From the NCBI GenBank assembly GCA_018266935.1, contig JAFDZL010000443.1, positions 1 through 50,334 of the forward strand: a DNA stretch of 50,334 bases, given 5' to 3'. Source of the stretch: Bacteroidota bacterium. Its GTDB lineage: Bacteria; Bacteroidota; Bacteroidia; Sphingobacteriales; Sphingobacteriaceae. This document shows, in pieces, positions 36,885 to 45,733 of this stretch. The notes under the pieces are model-generated. The model was not told the origin of the DNA and searched no databases. It was given only the letters and a program-made list of their open reading frames with translations. The position numbers and the translations under genes are program-made. The stretch's first letter is position 1; every line of letters starts with the position of its first letter.

Positions 36885-38747
36885 CTATTTCGAAATATGA
36901 ACCATCAAAACCGAAATATCGGATGGCGAAACACCAGATATCCGGGATGCCTGCCCTAAAGTACGCGGTTTTATCTTCATCAACTTTTCGCGAGCTTCTT
37001 TCGACAGGGAAACAAGCGAATGATAGTTGAACTCTGGGTTGATCTCTTTATCCTCCATCTTCCGCATCTTTTCTACGATGTCCATTTCCTTCTCAAAATA
37101 ACTCTCGTATTTGATTTTTATTTCAGCCTGCCCGATAGTTTCTTTATCGTAGTTGTCCAATAATTCATCGAGTGCGTCGTCGGCTTTGCGGAGATCATGC
37201 AACGACACCTGCGGACGCGTCACCAGGTTGAAGAGTTTCACATTGTGCGGAAGCGGAGTGGTACCCAATTCCTCGAGCAGGGAGTTGACTGAAGAGGTAT
37301 CAACTGAGACTGCCTTGGCGTAGGCCACAATGTTGTCCGAATCTTTGACCTTTTGGTTGACCTTGTTCATGCGCTCTTCGCTGATCAGGCCGAGTTCATA
37401 GCCGAGGGGCGTGAGCCTGATGTCGGCGTTATCTTGGCGCAGTAATAGTCGATGTTCGGCCCTGGAGGTGAACATGCGGTAGGGTTCCTCCGTGCCTTTG
37501 GTTACCAGGTCATCTATCAAGACACCGATATAAGACTCAGAGCGCTTCATGATCAACTCGTGTTTGTCGTTTACCTTTTGATGCGCGTTGATGCCGGCGA
37601 TAAAGCCTTGCGAAGCTGCTTCTTCGTAGCCGGTCGTGCCGTTGATCTGTCCGGCAAAAAAAAGATTGCTTACCAGCTTAGTTTCGAGGGTGAGATCAAG
37701 CTGGGTGGGCGGGAAGTAATCGTATTCGATCGCATAGCCCGGCCTGAACATTTTGGCCTTTTCGAAGCCTGGTATTTTGGTTAACGCGCGGTATTGAACA
37801 TCCTCCGGAAGTGAGGTAGAGAAGCCATTTACATATATCTCGACTGTGTTCCAGCCTTCCGGCTCCACGAATATCTGGTGACGTTCACGTTCGGCAAAAC
37901 GATTGATCTTATCTTCGATTGAAGGACAATATCTAGGTCCGAGGCCCTTGATGCGGCCCGTGAACATCGGCGATTTTTCAAATCCTTCTTTCAATGTTTC
38001 ATGTACCTCGCTGTTGGTATAGGTTATCCAGCAGCAGCGCTGATCGGTTGGCAATTCGACATCGGTAAAGGAAAAGCGACCGCGATCCTCATCACCCCAC
38101 TGCTCTTCCATTACGCTATAATTAAGGGTTCGGCCGTCGATTCTTGGTGGGGTTCCGGTCTTCATTCGGCCGGCTTCAAAACCCAGTTCGACTAACTGCT
38201 CAGTTAAGCCGGTTGCGGCTTTTTCCGCCGTGCGGCCGCCGCCAAAGCGTTTTTCGCCGATATGGATCACGCCATTTAGGAAGGTGCCATTGGTTAAAAC
38301 CACGGCATCGCATTCTATTTCGAGACCAAGCGAAGTGCGAACACCTTTGATTGTGTTGTTTTTGACAAGGAGCGAGGAGACCATGTCCTGCCATAAATCG
38401 ACGTTCGGGGTTCTTTCCAACGCCAAACGCCATTCGTCGGCAAAGCGCATCCGATCGTTTTGCGAACGCGGGCTCCACATCGCCGGACCTTTCGACAGGT
38501 TGAGCATACGGAACTGGAGGGTGGTTTTGTCGGAAATGATGCCCGAGTAGCCACCCATTGCATCGATTTCACGTACAATTTGCCCTTTAGCGACACCGCC
38601 CATGGCCGGATTGCAACTCATTTGTGCGATGGTTCCCATGTTCATGGTGATCAGCAGCACAGATGAGCCAAGATTTGCGGCCGCAGCCGCTGCTTCGCAG
38701 CCGGCATGACCCGCGCCCACAACTATCACATCATATTTCCTAAACAT
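36885..38747 (-). CDS. mnmG: tRNA uridine-5-carboxymethylaminomethyl modification enzyme MnmG
   Basis: A 620-residue FAD enzyme from the ATG at 38747 ([18 protein letters not shown]). A GTG 18 bases further upstream lies inside a parS-like site and is less likely. The FAD motif [12 protein letters not shown], the [20 protein letters not shown] signature, the [11 protein letters not shown] block, [16 protein letters not shown] and the C-terminal MnmG domain ([21 protein letters not shown]) are all present. With MnmE it modifies U34 of certain tRNAs. A TAACTTTG box and two parS-like sites precede it. Confidence 0.97.
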   Translation of the reverse strand: MFRKYDVIVVGAGHAGCEAAAAAANLGSSVLLITMNMGTIAQMSCNPAMGGVAKGQIVREIDAMGGYSGIISDKTTLQFRMLNLSKGPAMWSPRSQNDRMRFADEWRLALERTPNVDLWQDMVSSLLVKNNTIKGVRTSLGLEIECDAVVLTNGTFLNGVIHIGEKRFGGGRTAEKAATGLTEQLVELGFEAGRMKTGTPPRIDGRTLNYSVMEEQWGDEDRGRFSFTDVELPTDQRCCWITYTNSEVHETLKEGFEKSPMFTGRIKGLGPRYCPSIEDKINRFAERERHQIFVEPEGWNTVEIYVNGFSTSLPEDVQYRALTKIPGFEKAKMFRPGYAIEYDYFPPTQLDLTLETKLVSNLFFAGQINGTTGYEEAASQGFIAGINAHQKVNDKHELIMKRSESYIGVLIDDLVTKGTEEPYRMFTSRAEHRLLLRQDNADIRLTPLGYELGLISEERMNKVNQKVKDSDNIVAYAKAVSVDTSSVNSLLEELGTTPLPHNVKLFNLVTRPQVSLHDLRKADDALDELLDNYDKETIGQAEIKIKYESYFEKEMDIVEKMRKMEDKEINPEFNYHSLVSLSKEAREKLMKIKPRTLGQASRISGVSPSDISVLMVHISK

Positions 38748-38757
38748 TCTTCGTCCA

Positions 38758-38773
38758 TGTTCCACGTGGAACG
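38758..38773. other. parS-like ParB site 1
   Basis: TGTTCCACGTGGAACG: 15 of 16 bases of the palindrome TGTTCCACGTGGAACA, a form of the chromosomal ParB-binding parS site. It lies 11 bases upstream of the mnmG ATG and immediately downstream of the candidate mnmG -7 box, so bound ParB would cover the likely transcription start. Confidence 0.85.
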
Positions 38774-38775
38774 TA

Positions 38776-38783
38776 CAAAGTTA
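38776..38783 (-). promoter_or_regulatory. Candidate -7 box (TAACTTTG) of mnmG
   Basis: An exact TAnnTTTG match on the minus strand, between the two parS-like sites and 28 bases upstream of the mnmG ATG. Confidence 0.5.
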
Positions 38784-38785
38784 CT

Positions 38786-39034
38786 TCAATCCTGCGATGT
38801 TCCACGTGGAACTTTCAATAATGATATTAATGCAACAAATGCCCAAACGCCTTCCAGTACGATAAAGGGGTAGAAGCGGACCATCCACGAAGCGTAGCAA
38901 CATACACCGGCGCCAATGAAATTCATCAGGCTATAGAGTTTGCTGCTTGCCGGAAGCCGCTTGTATAAATTGAGCACAAAGGCGATCAGTAAAATGATAA
39001 CGCCGACAGAAGCGACAATGTCTGAGGCTTTCAT
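38786..39034 (-). CDS. Small membrane protein (CBU_0592-like)
   Basis: An 82-residue protein with two to three membrane helices: about 5-24 (IVASVGVIILLIAFVLNLY), 36-50 and 55-74 (YPFIVLEGVWAFVALISLL). It resembles the CBU_0592 family of short membrane proteins by size and helix pattern; function unknown. The ABC-F stop overlaps its ATG (TAATG), so the two are coupled. Its final codons (KVPRGTS) are read from the second parS-like site. Confidence 0.75.
   Translation of the reverse strand: MKASDIVASVGVIILLIAFVLNLYKRLPASSKLYSLMNFIGAGVCCYASWMVRFYPFIVLEGVWAFVALISLLKVPRGTSQD
38798..38813. other. parS-like ParB site 2
   Basis: TGTTCCACGTGGAACT: 15 of 16 bases of the palindromic parS form, start to start 40 bases from site 1, and lying inside the last codons of the small membrane protein gene. 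Confidence 0.85.
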
Positions 39035-40905
39035 TATGATTCGTTTAGTTCAGTCAGTTCCATCCAGCGCAGGCTTTTTTCGTCAAGACTGTCGTTAAGG
39101 GTTTGTATTTGCCTTGCCAGGTCACTAAGCTTGTTATGCTCGGTTGATCCTGAGTTCATCTCTTCTGTCAGGACTTTGATCTGTTTTTCTATGCCAGGTA
39201 TTTCATTGTCCAGCGTTTCAAGCTCTCTTTGTTCCTTAAAGGTCAGCTTGTTCTTTTTCGGCTGAACAACCTTTTTTTCTTGCTTTGGCGCAGCCTGAAC
39301 ACTCTTTGCCTGTTGCTTTTCCAGTTCCTGCTCGTAGCGCCACGACGAGTAGTTGCCGTTGAATATGCGTACCGGGCCATTCCCTTCCATGATGAACAAT
39401 TGATCTGTTAACTTATCGAGCAGGTAACGATCATGTGAAACCAGCATCAGTACGCCGGTATAGTTCGTTAGAAATTCTTCTAAAACATTTAACGTATCAA
39501 TATCCAGATCGTTGGTCGGCTCGTCCAATATCAGGAAGTTGGGGTTCCTCATCAGGATTTGCAGCAACTGCAGCCGTTTTTTTTCACCACCACTTAGGTT
39601 GGCGATCAACCCGTACTGTTTTTTTGGCGGGAACAGAAATAATGTTAGCAACGCTGAAGCGGTGATGGTTTTACCATCGGCCATGGTTATATAATCAGCG
39701 ACGCTTTTTACCACATCCAGCACACGGTCGCCGTCATTAAACGTCATTCCGGATTGATGGAAGTAGCCCAGCACCGTTGTTTCGCCGGGAACAACTTCTC
39801 CGGTGTCGGGAGATAGTTTCCCCGTAATGAGATTGAGTAATGTCGATTTGCCGCTTCCATTCTTTCCCGCAACACCTATCCGGTCGCCCTTTTTGAATAC
39901 GTAATTGAAGTCATCGATTAGTTGATGGCCGTTGAATCCTTTGTTTAAATGGTGCAGCTCCAATATCTTGTTCCCCTGGCGCGACGTTTTGACGCTCAAT
40001 TCCACTTTGCCTTTAGGACCAGCGTTCTTCGTTTTCTCTTCCAGTTCGTAATAGGCATCAATTCGCGCCTTTGCCTTGGTGGCGCGCGCTTGCGGCTGCC
40101 GGCGCATCCACTCCAATTCTTTACGCAGCAGGTTTGAGTTCTTTTGAAATTCGGCCTCAGTCACCGCTTCGCGTTCTGCCTTCTTTTCCAGGTAATATCC
40201 ATAATTGCCCCGGTAGGGGTACATCTTGCCATTATCGATCTCGATGATCTCATTGCAAACATTATCCAGGAAATACCGGTCGTGCGTCACCATCAGGATG
40301 GTCTTGCCGCCCTCGGTCAGCAGCTTTTCCAGCCATTCGATGGTATCGATATCCAAATGGTTGGTGGGCTCATCCAGCAGGTAAACATCCGGCTCTTCGA
40401 TCAGCAATTTGGCCAGGGCCAGGCGCTTTTTCTGACCGCCTGATAAGGTTTTAATACTTTGATTCAGGTGATGAATATCCAGCCGACCTAAAATCGTTTT
40501 GATCTTATATTCATATTCCCAGGCATTGAGGTCGCCTATCTCTTCGGTTATTTTGTCGATGGCTTTGGTGTTATCTGGCTCATTTTCAAGCAATTCCTCA
40601 TAACGACGTATCAGTTGCTGTTGTTTGTTATCCGAATGGAAGATATAATCACTTATGGTATGCGCCTGCTCAAAGGAAGGATCCTGTTCAAGGTATCCCA
40701 GGCGCAGATCGCGGGTATAGACTACTTTGCCCTCCGTCGGTAAAAAAAGGCCGGCGAACAATTTAAGCAAGGTTGACTTTCCAGCCCCATTAATACCTAC
40801 TAAAGCCACGCGCTGTCCGCGATTGATCCCGATAGTTTGATTACTGAACAGCCAGTGGTCATGAAAAGAATGGCCGAGATTTTCTGCTGAAAGATAAGTG
40901 CTCAC
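39034..40905 (-). CDS. ABC-F family ATPase
   Basis: A 623-residue protein with two ABC cassettes in one chain and no membrane domain. The first has Walker A GINGAGKST, signature LSGGQKKRLALAKLL and Walker B VYLLDEPTNHLD. The second has GKNGSGKST, LSGGEKKRLQLLQIL and FLILDEPTNDLD. A charged linker joins them and a C-terminal coiled coil (about 545-620) closes the protein, as in the Uup type. ABC-F proteins act on ribosomes or (Uup) in DNA-repair-linked roles. Antibiotic resistance is not implied by the sequence. Confidence 0.95.
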   Translation of the reverse strand: MSTYLSAENLGHSFHDHWLFSNQTIGINRGQRVALVGINGAGKSTLLKLFAGLFLPTEGKVVYTRDLRLGYLEQDPSFEQAHTISDYIFHSDNKQQQLIRRYEELLENEPDNTKAIDKITEEIGDLNAWEYEYKIKTILGRLDIHHLNQSIKTLSGGQKKRLALAKLLIEEPDVYLLDEPTNHLDIDTIEWLEKLLTEGGKTILMVTHDRYFLDNVCNEIIEIDNGKMYPYRGNYGYYLEKKAEREAVTEAEFQKNSNLLRKELEWMRRQPQARATKAKARIDAYYELEEKTKNAGPKGKVELSVKTSRQGNKILELHHLNKGFNGHQLIDDFNYVFKKGDRIGVAGKNGSGKSTLLNLITGKLSPDTGEVVPGETTVLGYFHQSGMTFNDGDRVLDVVKSVADYITMADGKTITASALLTLFLFPPKKQYGLIANLSGGEKKRLQLLQILMRNPNFLILDEPTNDLDIDTLNVLEEFLTNYTGVLMLVSHDRYLLDKLTDQLFIMEGNGPVRIFNGNYSSWRYEQELEKQQAKSVQAAPKQEKKVVQPKKNKLTFKEQRELETLDNEIPGIEKQIKVLTEEMNSGSTEHNKLSDLARQIQTLNDSLDEKSLRWMELTELNES

Positions 40906-41025
40906 AAATTCGAAATAAAGAATCTGCCATTTCGTCCGATTGATGATCCTTAAACAAAAAAATGGCGTGAATTATTATAATTTTATGTAAAAATACGCAT
41001 TCTTAGCCTATGGAATAAAAATTGT

Positions 41026-41037
41026 ATGTTTAAACAT
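41026..41037. promoter_or_regulatory. 12-bp palindrome upstream of pirin gene
   Basis: ATGTTTAAACAT, perfect, 37 bases before the ATG. It may be a regulator site or chance in AT-rich DNA. Confidence 0.3.
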
Positions 41038-41074
41038 GTAATTCTAAAACGGTCAAGGAGACTATAAAAACAAC

Positions 41075-41785
41075 ATGAAAAAAGTATTTCACCCTGCCGG
41101 CGAGCGGGGAAGCAGTGACCTCGGGTGGCTCAAATCAAACTTTTCGTTCAGCTTCGGCCCGTGGTACAACCCGGAAAAGGTGCATTTCGGCACCTTAAGG
41201 GTTTTAAACGACGACTGGATAGCCCCCGGGATGGGATTTGGGATGCACCCGCATGACAACATGGAGATCATCACGCTTATGCTTTCCGGCACCGTCGAAC
41301 ACAAAGACAGCATGGGCAATGCAGGACAGATCAAAGCCGGCGAAGTGCAGGTGATGTCGGCCGGCACAGGTATCATGCACTCGGAGTACAACCCTTCAAA
41401 GTCAGAAGATACTACGCTGCTCCAGATATGGTTGTTCCCGAAGAAAATGAACATCCAGCCCAGGTATGATCAGAAAAGCTTTACTGACGCCCTGAAGAAA
41501 AATGAGCTGACAACCGTAGTTTCGGGCGAAATGGGTAGCGACGCGTTGTACATCAACCAGGATGCAACGTTTTCCATTGGTGATTTCGATGCGGGCAAGC
41601 AGATCAGCTATGAAATAAAGAAGCCGGGAAATGGTGCTTTTATCTTCCAGATCGAAGGCGAATCGGGCCTGGACGGCAGCGATCTAAACAAAAGGGACGC
41701 TATTGGTGTTTATGATACGAACTCATTCACTATTGAAACCAAGTCGCCCTCCCGTATATTGATCATGGAAATTCCGATGAGATAA
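41075..41785 (+). CDS. Pirin family protein
   Basis: A 236-residue bicupin. The N-terminal pirin signature is FSFGPWYNPEKVHFGTLRVLND, with the metal-site pattern GMHPHDNMEIITLMLSG and the second cluster GTGIMHSEYNPS giving the His/Glu ligands. The C-terminal cupin is shorter and lacks an obvious metal site. Bacterial pirins include quercetinase-like dioxygenases and regulators; the substrate cannot be predicted. Spacers on both sides suggest it is transcribed alone. Confidence 0.93.
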   Translation: MKKVFHPAGERGSSDLGWLKSNFSFSFGPWYNPEKVHFGTLRVLNDDWIAPGMGFGMHPHDNMEIITLMLSGTVEHKDSMGNAGQIKAGEVQVMSAGTGIMHSEYNPSKSEDTTLLQIWLFPKKMNIQPRYDQKSFTDALKKNELTTVVSGEMGSDALYINQDATFSIGDFDAGKQISYEIKKPGNGAFIFQIEGESGLDGSDLNKRDAIGVYDTNSFTIETKSPSRILIMEIPMR

Positions 41786-41821
41786 GCTGGTCGCCTGTGG
41801 TTTGAATTGGTGTTGAGTCAC

Positions 41822-41845
41822 AAACAATTTGATTGTCAATTGTTT
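41822..41845. promoter_or_regulatory. Inverted repeat upstream of mlaE
   Basis: AAACAATT and AATTGTTT, perfect 8-bp arms with an 8-base centre, ending 19 bases before the mlaE ATG. It could be an operator or an RNA hairpin near the start. Confidence 0.4.
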
Positions 41846-41864
41846 ATGATTAAAATATCAACCA

Positions 41865-42638
41865 ATGGCAGAACACGCAGCACCGGCATGGAAAAGATGG
41901 CTCGAAGAGAGCGGCGACCAGGTCCTTTTCCTGAAAGGGTTTTTCAGGAATATGTTCCGGGGCGGCTTTGAATGGTCGGAGTTTGTACGTCAGTGCTACG
42001 AAATAGGCTATAAATCATTTGCGCTGGTGGCTATAACAGCGTTTATCATGGGGTTGGTTTTAGCATTACAGCTAAGGCCAACCCTTGTTAGTTTTGGGGC
42101 CGAAAGTACCCTGCCGCGTACGCTGGTCATCTCAATCGTACGCGAAATAGGCCCGGTGATCACGGCTGTGATTTGTGCGGGTAAAATCGGATCCGGTATA
42201 GGCGCTGAATTGGGCAGCATGAAGGTGACCGAGCAGATAGACGCCATGGATGTCTCAGGCGCCAACCCAATGCAATACCTGGTAGTAACCCGGGTGCTGG
42301 CAACAACCTGTATGATACCGTTGCTTGCCGTCATGGGCCATGTGATAAGTCTGATCGGAGGATATGTTGCGATCAACATCCAGGCTAGCGTAAATTGGCT
42401 GCTGTATTACAACAAATGCGTCGGCGCGCTTACTTTCTCAGATCTTCTTCCCGCCTTTATTAAAACCATATTCTTTGGCTTTGCCATAGGCTTTATCGGC
42501 TGCTATAAGGGCTACAATTCAAATCGAGGCACCGAAAGCGTCGGCTTGTCGGCCAACTCGGCCGTTGTGGCCGCATCGCTTTGGATATTTGTTATTGACG
42601 CTATCGTGGTGCAGGTCAGCAGTCTCCTGCTTTATTGA
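41865..42638 (+). CDS. mlaE: MlaE-type ABC transporter permease
   Basis: A 257-residue inner-membrane protein of the MlaE/TrnI family with about five helices. It carries the signature TLPRTLVISIVREIGPVITAVICAGKIGSGIGAELG, with the following EQIDAMDVSGANPMQYLVVTRVLA, which is highly conserved. It is the permease of a phospholipid transporter that maintains outer-membrane lipid asymmetry. The mlaF gene begins 1 base after its stop and mlaD follows, forming a compact operon. No mlaB or mlaC is seen adjacent. Confidence 0.93.
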   Translation: MAEHAAPAWKRWLEESGDQVLFLKGFFRNMFRGGFEWSEFVRQCYEIGYKSFALVAITAFIMGLVLALQLRPTLVSFGAESTLPRTLVISIVREIGPVITAVICAGKIGSGIGAELGSMKVTEQIDAMDVSGANPMQYLVVTRVLATTCMIPLLAVMGHVISLIGGYVAINIQASVNWLLYYNKCVGALTFSDLLPAFIKTIFFGFAIGFIGCYKGYNSNRGTESVGLSANSAVVAASLWIFVIDAIVVQVSSLLLY

Positions 42639-42639
42639 A

Positions 42640-43416
42640 ATGAAAACGGCCAAACATACTGCGCTCGAAGAAAAACCTGCTTTAAAAAAAAGCGAGGCGG
42701 TTATTCATATCAAAGGATTGAAGAAGGCGTTCGGCGAAAACTTGGTGCTGAAGAATATCAACCTCGAGGTAAGGAAGGGTGAAAATGTGGTTGTACTGGG
42801 CCGTTCCGGTTCGGGAAAATCAGTTACGATACAATGCATCGTCGGAAAGATAAACCAGGATGAAGGGGAGTTGACTGTCTTTGGCGAAGATGTCGCCTCG
42901 CTCAATGAGCGTGAGCTTAAGGAGCTCCGGACCCGGATCGGTTTCCTGTTCCAGGGCGCTGCGTTGTACGATTCAATGACGGTGCGAGAGAATATGGAAT
43001 TTCCCCTTACCCGAGTATTGAAAATTAAAGACCAGGAAGAGATCGGCCGGCGGATTGAAGATGTTCTTACCAGCGTTGGTTTGATCGACGCGATCGATAA
43101 ATGGCCGTCGGACCTGTCAGGCGGCATGCGGAAACGGGCCGGGCTGGCGCGGACGCTGATTGTGCAGCCTGAGATCATGTTGTATGATGAGCCGACGACG
43201 GGCCTTGACCCTGCCACCTCGCGCGAGATCAGCCAGCTGATACTTGATATGCAGAAAAAATATAAAACCACCTCGCTCATCATTACTCACGATATGGAAT
43301 GCGCACGCATTACCGCCGACCGGGTGGTGGTCATGCACGAAGGAGAATATATCGCAGAGGGGACTTTTGACGAATTGAAAAATTCAAAGAACGACCTGGT
43401 CTGCTCATTTTTTTAA
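42640..43416 (+). CDS. mlaF: MlaF-type ABC transporter ATPase
   Basis: A 258-residue ATPase from the ATG at 42640. The frame is open upstream into mlaE, but that part is only mlaE sequence out of frame. Walker A is GRSGSGKSV, signature LSGGMRKRAGLARTL, Walker B IMLYDEPTTGLDP, and the H-loop is in LIITHDMECARI. These are complete and match the MlaF subfamily. It energises lipid transfer through MlaE. It is 1 base downstream of mlaE and 9 bases upstream of mlaD. Confidence 0.94.
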   Translation: MKTAKHTALEEKPALKKSEAVIHIKGLKKAFGENLVLKNINLEVRKGENVVVLGRSGSGKSVTIQCIVGKINQDEGELTVFGEDVASLNERELKELRTRIGFLFQGAALYDSMTVRENMEFPLTRVLKIKDQEEIGRRIEDVLTSVGLIDAIDKWPSDLSGGMRKRAGLARTLIVQPEIMLYDEPTTGLDPATSREISQLILDMQKKYKTTSLIITHDMECARITADRVVVMHEGEYIAEGTFDELKNSKNDLVCSFF

Positions 43417-43425
43417 CCTACCGCT

Positions 43426-44220
43426 ATGAAAGCTACAACAGGACAAAAAATAAAAATAGGCCTATTCGCACTAACCGGCCTGGCGGTGCTGATAGCCGGC
43501 ATATTTCTTATCGGGAATAAGAAAGGGTTGTTTTCAACTACTTTTAATGTACATGGTATGTTCAAAAACGTAAACGGCCTCCAGGTAGGCAATAATGTAC
43601 GTTTCGCGGGGATCAACGTGGGCATAGTTGAAGCCATAGAAATAGTGAATGATACCACGGTAAAAGTTGTGCTTAGTTTAAATCAGGACGTAAAGAAGTT
43701 CATAAAGAAAGACGCAAAGATGAGCATCGGCAGCGATGGACTTATGGGGGATAAACTTGTCGTCATATCGCCCGGCGGCGCTGCGACTAACCAGGAGGTC
43801 CAAAATGGCGATGAGCTTTCAGCTGTCAACCCATTTGATGTGGACAAGATGATCAAAAAAATAACCGGTATAGCCGATGACGCCGGAAACCTGATAGCCG
43901 GCCTGTCACAGATAGTCGATAAAGTCAATCACGGGCATGGAAGTATCGGCAGACTGCTCAATAACGATAAGATTGCCAAAGACCTGGAAGGTACGGTGGC
44001 ACAGGCTAAAACCACTGTCGCTAAAGCCAATACCACCATTGCCACGGTACATAACACTTCGAGCACCCTCAACGAAGACCTTAAAGCGGCGCAGCATAAT
44101 ATTTTATTGCGCGGGTTTTTCAAAAAGAAAAAGAGAGCGCAGCGAGATTCTATTAAGCGGGTACAGGACTCACTTAAAAAGTTGCAAAAAGACACGGCAA
44201 AAAAGACAAAGGGGAACTGA
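43426..44220 (+). CDS. mlaD: MlaD/MCE-domain protein
   Basis: A 264-residue protein with one N-terminal membrane helix (about 10-28; IGLFALTGLAVLIAGIFLI). An MCE domain follows at about 37-115 (VNGLQVGNNVRFAGINVGIVEAI, GDKLVVISPG). The C-terminal helical part ends in a very Lys-rich tail (KKLQKDTAKKTKGN). MCE proteins form hexameric rings that carry lipid between the membranes; this fits the preceding permease and ATPase. A hairpin lies just downstream. Confidence 0.92.
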   Translation: MKATTGQKIKIGLFALTGLAVLIAGIFLIGNKKGLFSTTFNVHGMFKNVNGLQVGNNVRFAGINVGIVEAIEIVNDTTVKVVLSLNQDVKKFIKKDAKMSIGSDGLMGDKLVVISPGGAATNQEVQNGDELSAVNPFDVDKMIKKITGIADDAGNLIAGLSQIVDKVNHGHGSIGRLLNNDKIAKDLEGTVAQAKTTVAKANTTIATVHNTSSTLNEDLKAAQHNILLRGFFKKKKRAQRDSIKRVQDSLKKLQKDTAKKTKGN

Positions 44221-44227
44221 ACTAAAA

Positions 44228-44250
44228 AGCCCTCCGAATTTCAGAGGGCT
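44228..44250. terminator. Bidirectional-type terminator between mlaD and glutathione peroxidase
   Basis: AGCCCTC and GAGGGCT form a 7-bp stem with a 9-base loop. On the minus strand it is followed by TTTTTAG, so it best serves the glutathione peroxidase gene, which ends 28 bases away. On the plus strand only a short T-rich stretch follows. Confidence 0.75.
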
Positions 44251-44277
44251 TAGTTATCAATAAACCTTGTCCCGGTG

Positions 44278-44787
44278 TTAAAGATACTTGGTCAATTCAG
44301 GAGAAAGCGGTGTAACCTGCGAACGGAAACGGTGGATCAGATTGCCATTTTCGTCGATCAGGAATTTCTCAAAGTTCCACTTGATCTCGCCTGTAAAATC
44401 CGGATTTGGAGCGCTTGTCAGGTATTTGAACAATGGGCAAATGTCGTCACCCTTAACGCTAACCTTTTCGCTGAGCGGGAAGGTAACCCCATAGTTCTTC
44501 TGGCAGAAAGATTTGATCTCGGTAGCCGTGCCAGGCTCCTGCTGGCCGAAGTTGTTAGCCGGGAAACCCACAACAACAACTTTGTCTTTGTATTGGTCGG
44601 CGAGTTTCTGCAGTTCGGCATATTGCGGCGTAAAACCGCATTTTGACGCCGTGTTTACGATCAAAACCTTTTTGCCTTTGTATTGCGAAAGGTTAAAGTT
44701 CTGCCCGTCGATATTGGTCAGTTTGAAATCATACACCGACGATGGCGCAACGAATAAGAATGCAACTAAGAATGCTAATATTTTCAT
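44278..44787 (-). CDS. Glutathione-peroxidase family protein
   Basis: A 169-residue thioredoxin-fold peroxidase. The active-site block NTASKCGFTPQYAELQ carries the peroxidatic Cys50. GFPANNFGQQEPGT supplies the catalytic Gln, and WNFEKFLIDENGN the conserved Trp/Asn. A hydrophobic N-terminus (MKILAFLVAFLFVA) suggests export. Bacterial members usually use thioredoxin rather than glutathione. It is followed by a terminator. Confidence 0.94.
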   Translation of the reverse strand: MKILAFLVAFLFVAPSSVYDFKLTNIDGQNFNLSQYKGKKVLIVNTASKCGFTPQYAELQKLADQYKDKVVVVGFPANNFGQQEPGTATEIKSFCQKNYGVTFPLSEKVSVKGDDICPLFKYLTSAPNPDFTGEIKWNFEKFLIDENGNLIHRFRSQVTPLSPELTKYL

Positions 44788-44849
44788 GATTTAAGAAATT
44801 TGGTTTCAGAGGGATATGAGATAAAGTTAGAGCTAATCTTTTACTTACT

Positions 44850-45287
44850 CTATCTGACTTGTGTAAAATTTCTGACACCAAGATATTGGTCCTCTTTGAT
44901 GGTCATCTGCTGCTTATCAGCTGCCGTCTTGTCCTTGTAACCAAGTAAATGCAATGCACCATGAATGATCACCCGATGCAGTTCATCAGTCTCGCCGGTA
45001 CCGAATTTATCGGCGTTCTCGCGGATGCGTTCTATGGAAATAAAAATATCACCCTCGATAACTTTTTCTTTTTCGGAATTATCAAAGGTGATAATGTCAG
45101 TGTATGTATCGTGATCCAGGTATTGCTGATTCATCTGCAATAAGTAAGCGTCGGAGCAGAAAATATAATTCAACTCCTGCAGCTTATATCCTTCGGTAGC
45201 GATAGTGGATTTAACCCAGCTTTTTACCTTGTTTTTGTTCTTAAGATCGAAATGAATGTCTTCCTCAAAGAAATTGACGGAGGGCAT
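44850..45287 (-). CDS. ybeY: rRNA maturation RNase YbeY
   Basis: A 145-residue metallo-endoribonuclease. The zinc signature is HGALHLLGYKDK, with His109 and His113; Asp119 stands where most species have a third His, and I recall this variation in other Bacteroidota members. The upstream TDIITFDNS block is also conserved. YbeY acts in 16S rRNA 3'-end maturation and ribosome quality control. Its ATG overlaps the stop of the anti-sigma-like gene (TGATG), so translation is coupled. Confidence 0.93.
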   Translation of the reverse strand: MPSVNFFEEDIHFDLKNKNKVKSWVKSTIATEGYKLQELNYIFCSDAYLLQMNQQYLDHDTYTDIITFDNSEKEKVIEGDIFISIERIRENADKFGTGETDELHRVIIHGALHLLGYKDKTAADKQQMTIKEDQYLGVRNFTQVR

Positions 45288-45733
45288 CAGATCTTAAAAT
45301 GAAGTTCAACTTCATTTCCCGATGCGTTGAAAATGCACTGGTCAGCAAGCTGTTTTACAATGAAAACACCTCTTCCGGTCAGGTTTTCAAGGTTCTCAAC
45401 GGCAGTCGGATCAGGCAGGTGATCATAATCAAAACCCGGGCCTTCGTCGGTTATGGTCCAGATCACGCGCTTAGGCTCAACTTCGGCATTGATGATCACC
45501 TTTTTCTTTTCGTCAAGCTTATTGCCGTGGATGATGGCATTGATAGCGATCTCGTTCAGGCAGGTCATCATATTGGCGAAAGTATCCTCGCTGATATGAT
45601 GCTTATCGGCAATCTTCTCTATAAGTTCTTCCAGCAAAGTGATGCTTTCCGGCTTCGAAGGGAGCTGTAAAGTATAAAGCTCGCTGGTCTGGACATTCGC
45701 TTCCTGCATATCAATGGGCATTAAGTTGATCAA
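45287..45733 (-). CDS. RsbW-type anti-sigma/ATP-binding protein
   Basis: A 148-residue GHKL ATPase of the serine-kinase anti-sigma group. The N box is CLNEIAINAIIHGNKLD, G1 is DEGPGFDYDHLPDP and G2 is GRGVFIVKQLAD. In Firmicutes such proteins phosphorylate an anti-anti-sigma factor, but no partner sigma or STAS gene is visible here. The start is uncertain (45733, or ATGs at 45721 or 45709). It overlaps DUF4175 by 23 bases upstream and ybeY by one base downstream. Confidence 0.88.
   Translation of the reverse strand: MINLMPIDMQEANVQTSELYTLQLPSKPESITLLEELIEKIADKHHISEDTFANMMTCLNEIAINAIIHGNKLDEKKKVIINAEVEPKRVIWTITDEGPGFDYDHLPDPTAVENLENLTGRGVFIVKQLADQCIFNASGNEVELHFKI

Noticed and set aside
39034..40905. 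ABC-F gene as an antibiotic-resistance determinant
   Set aside because: Layout fits the housekeeping Uup-like group and there is no resistance context.
42565..42639. Upstream extension of mlaF by 25 residues
   Set aside because: Falls in the mlaE coding region in another frame; the ATG at 42640 is 1 base after the mlaE stop.
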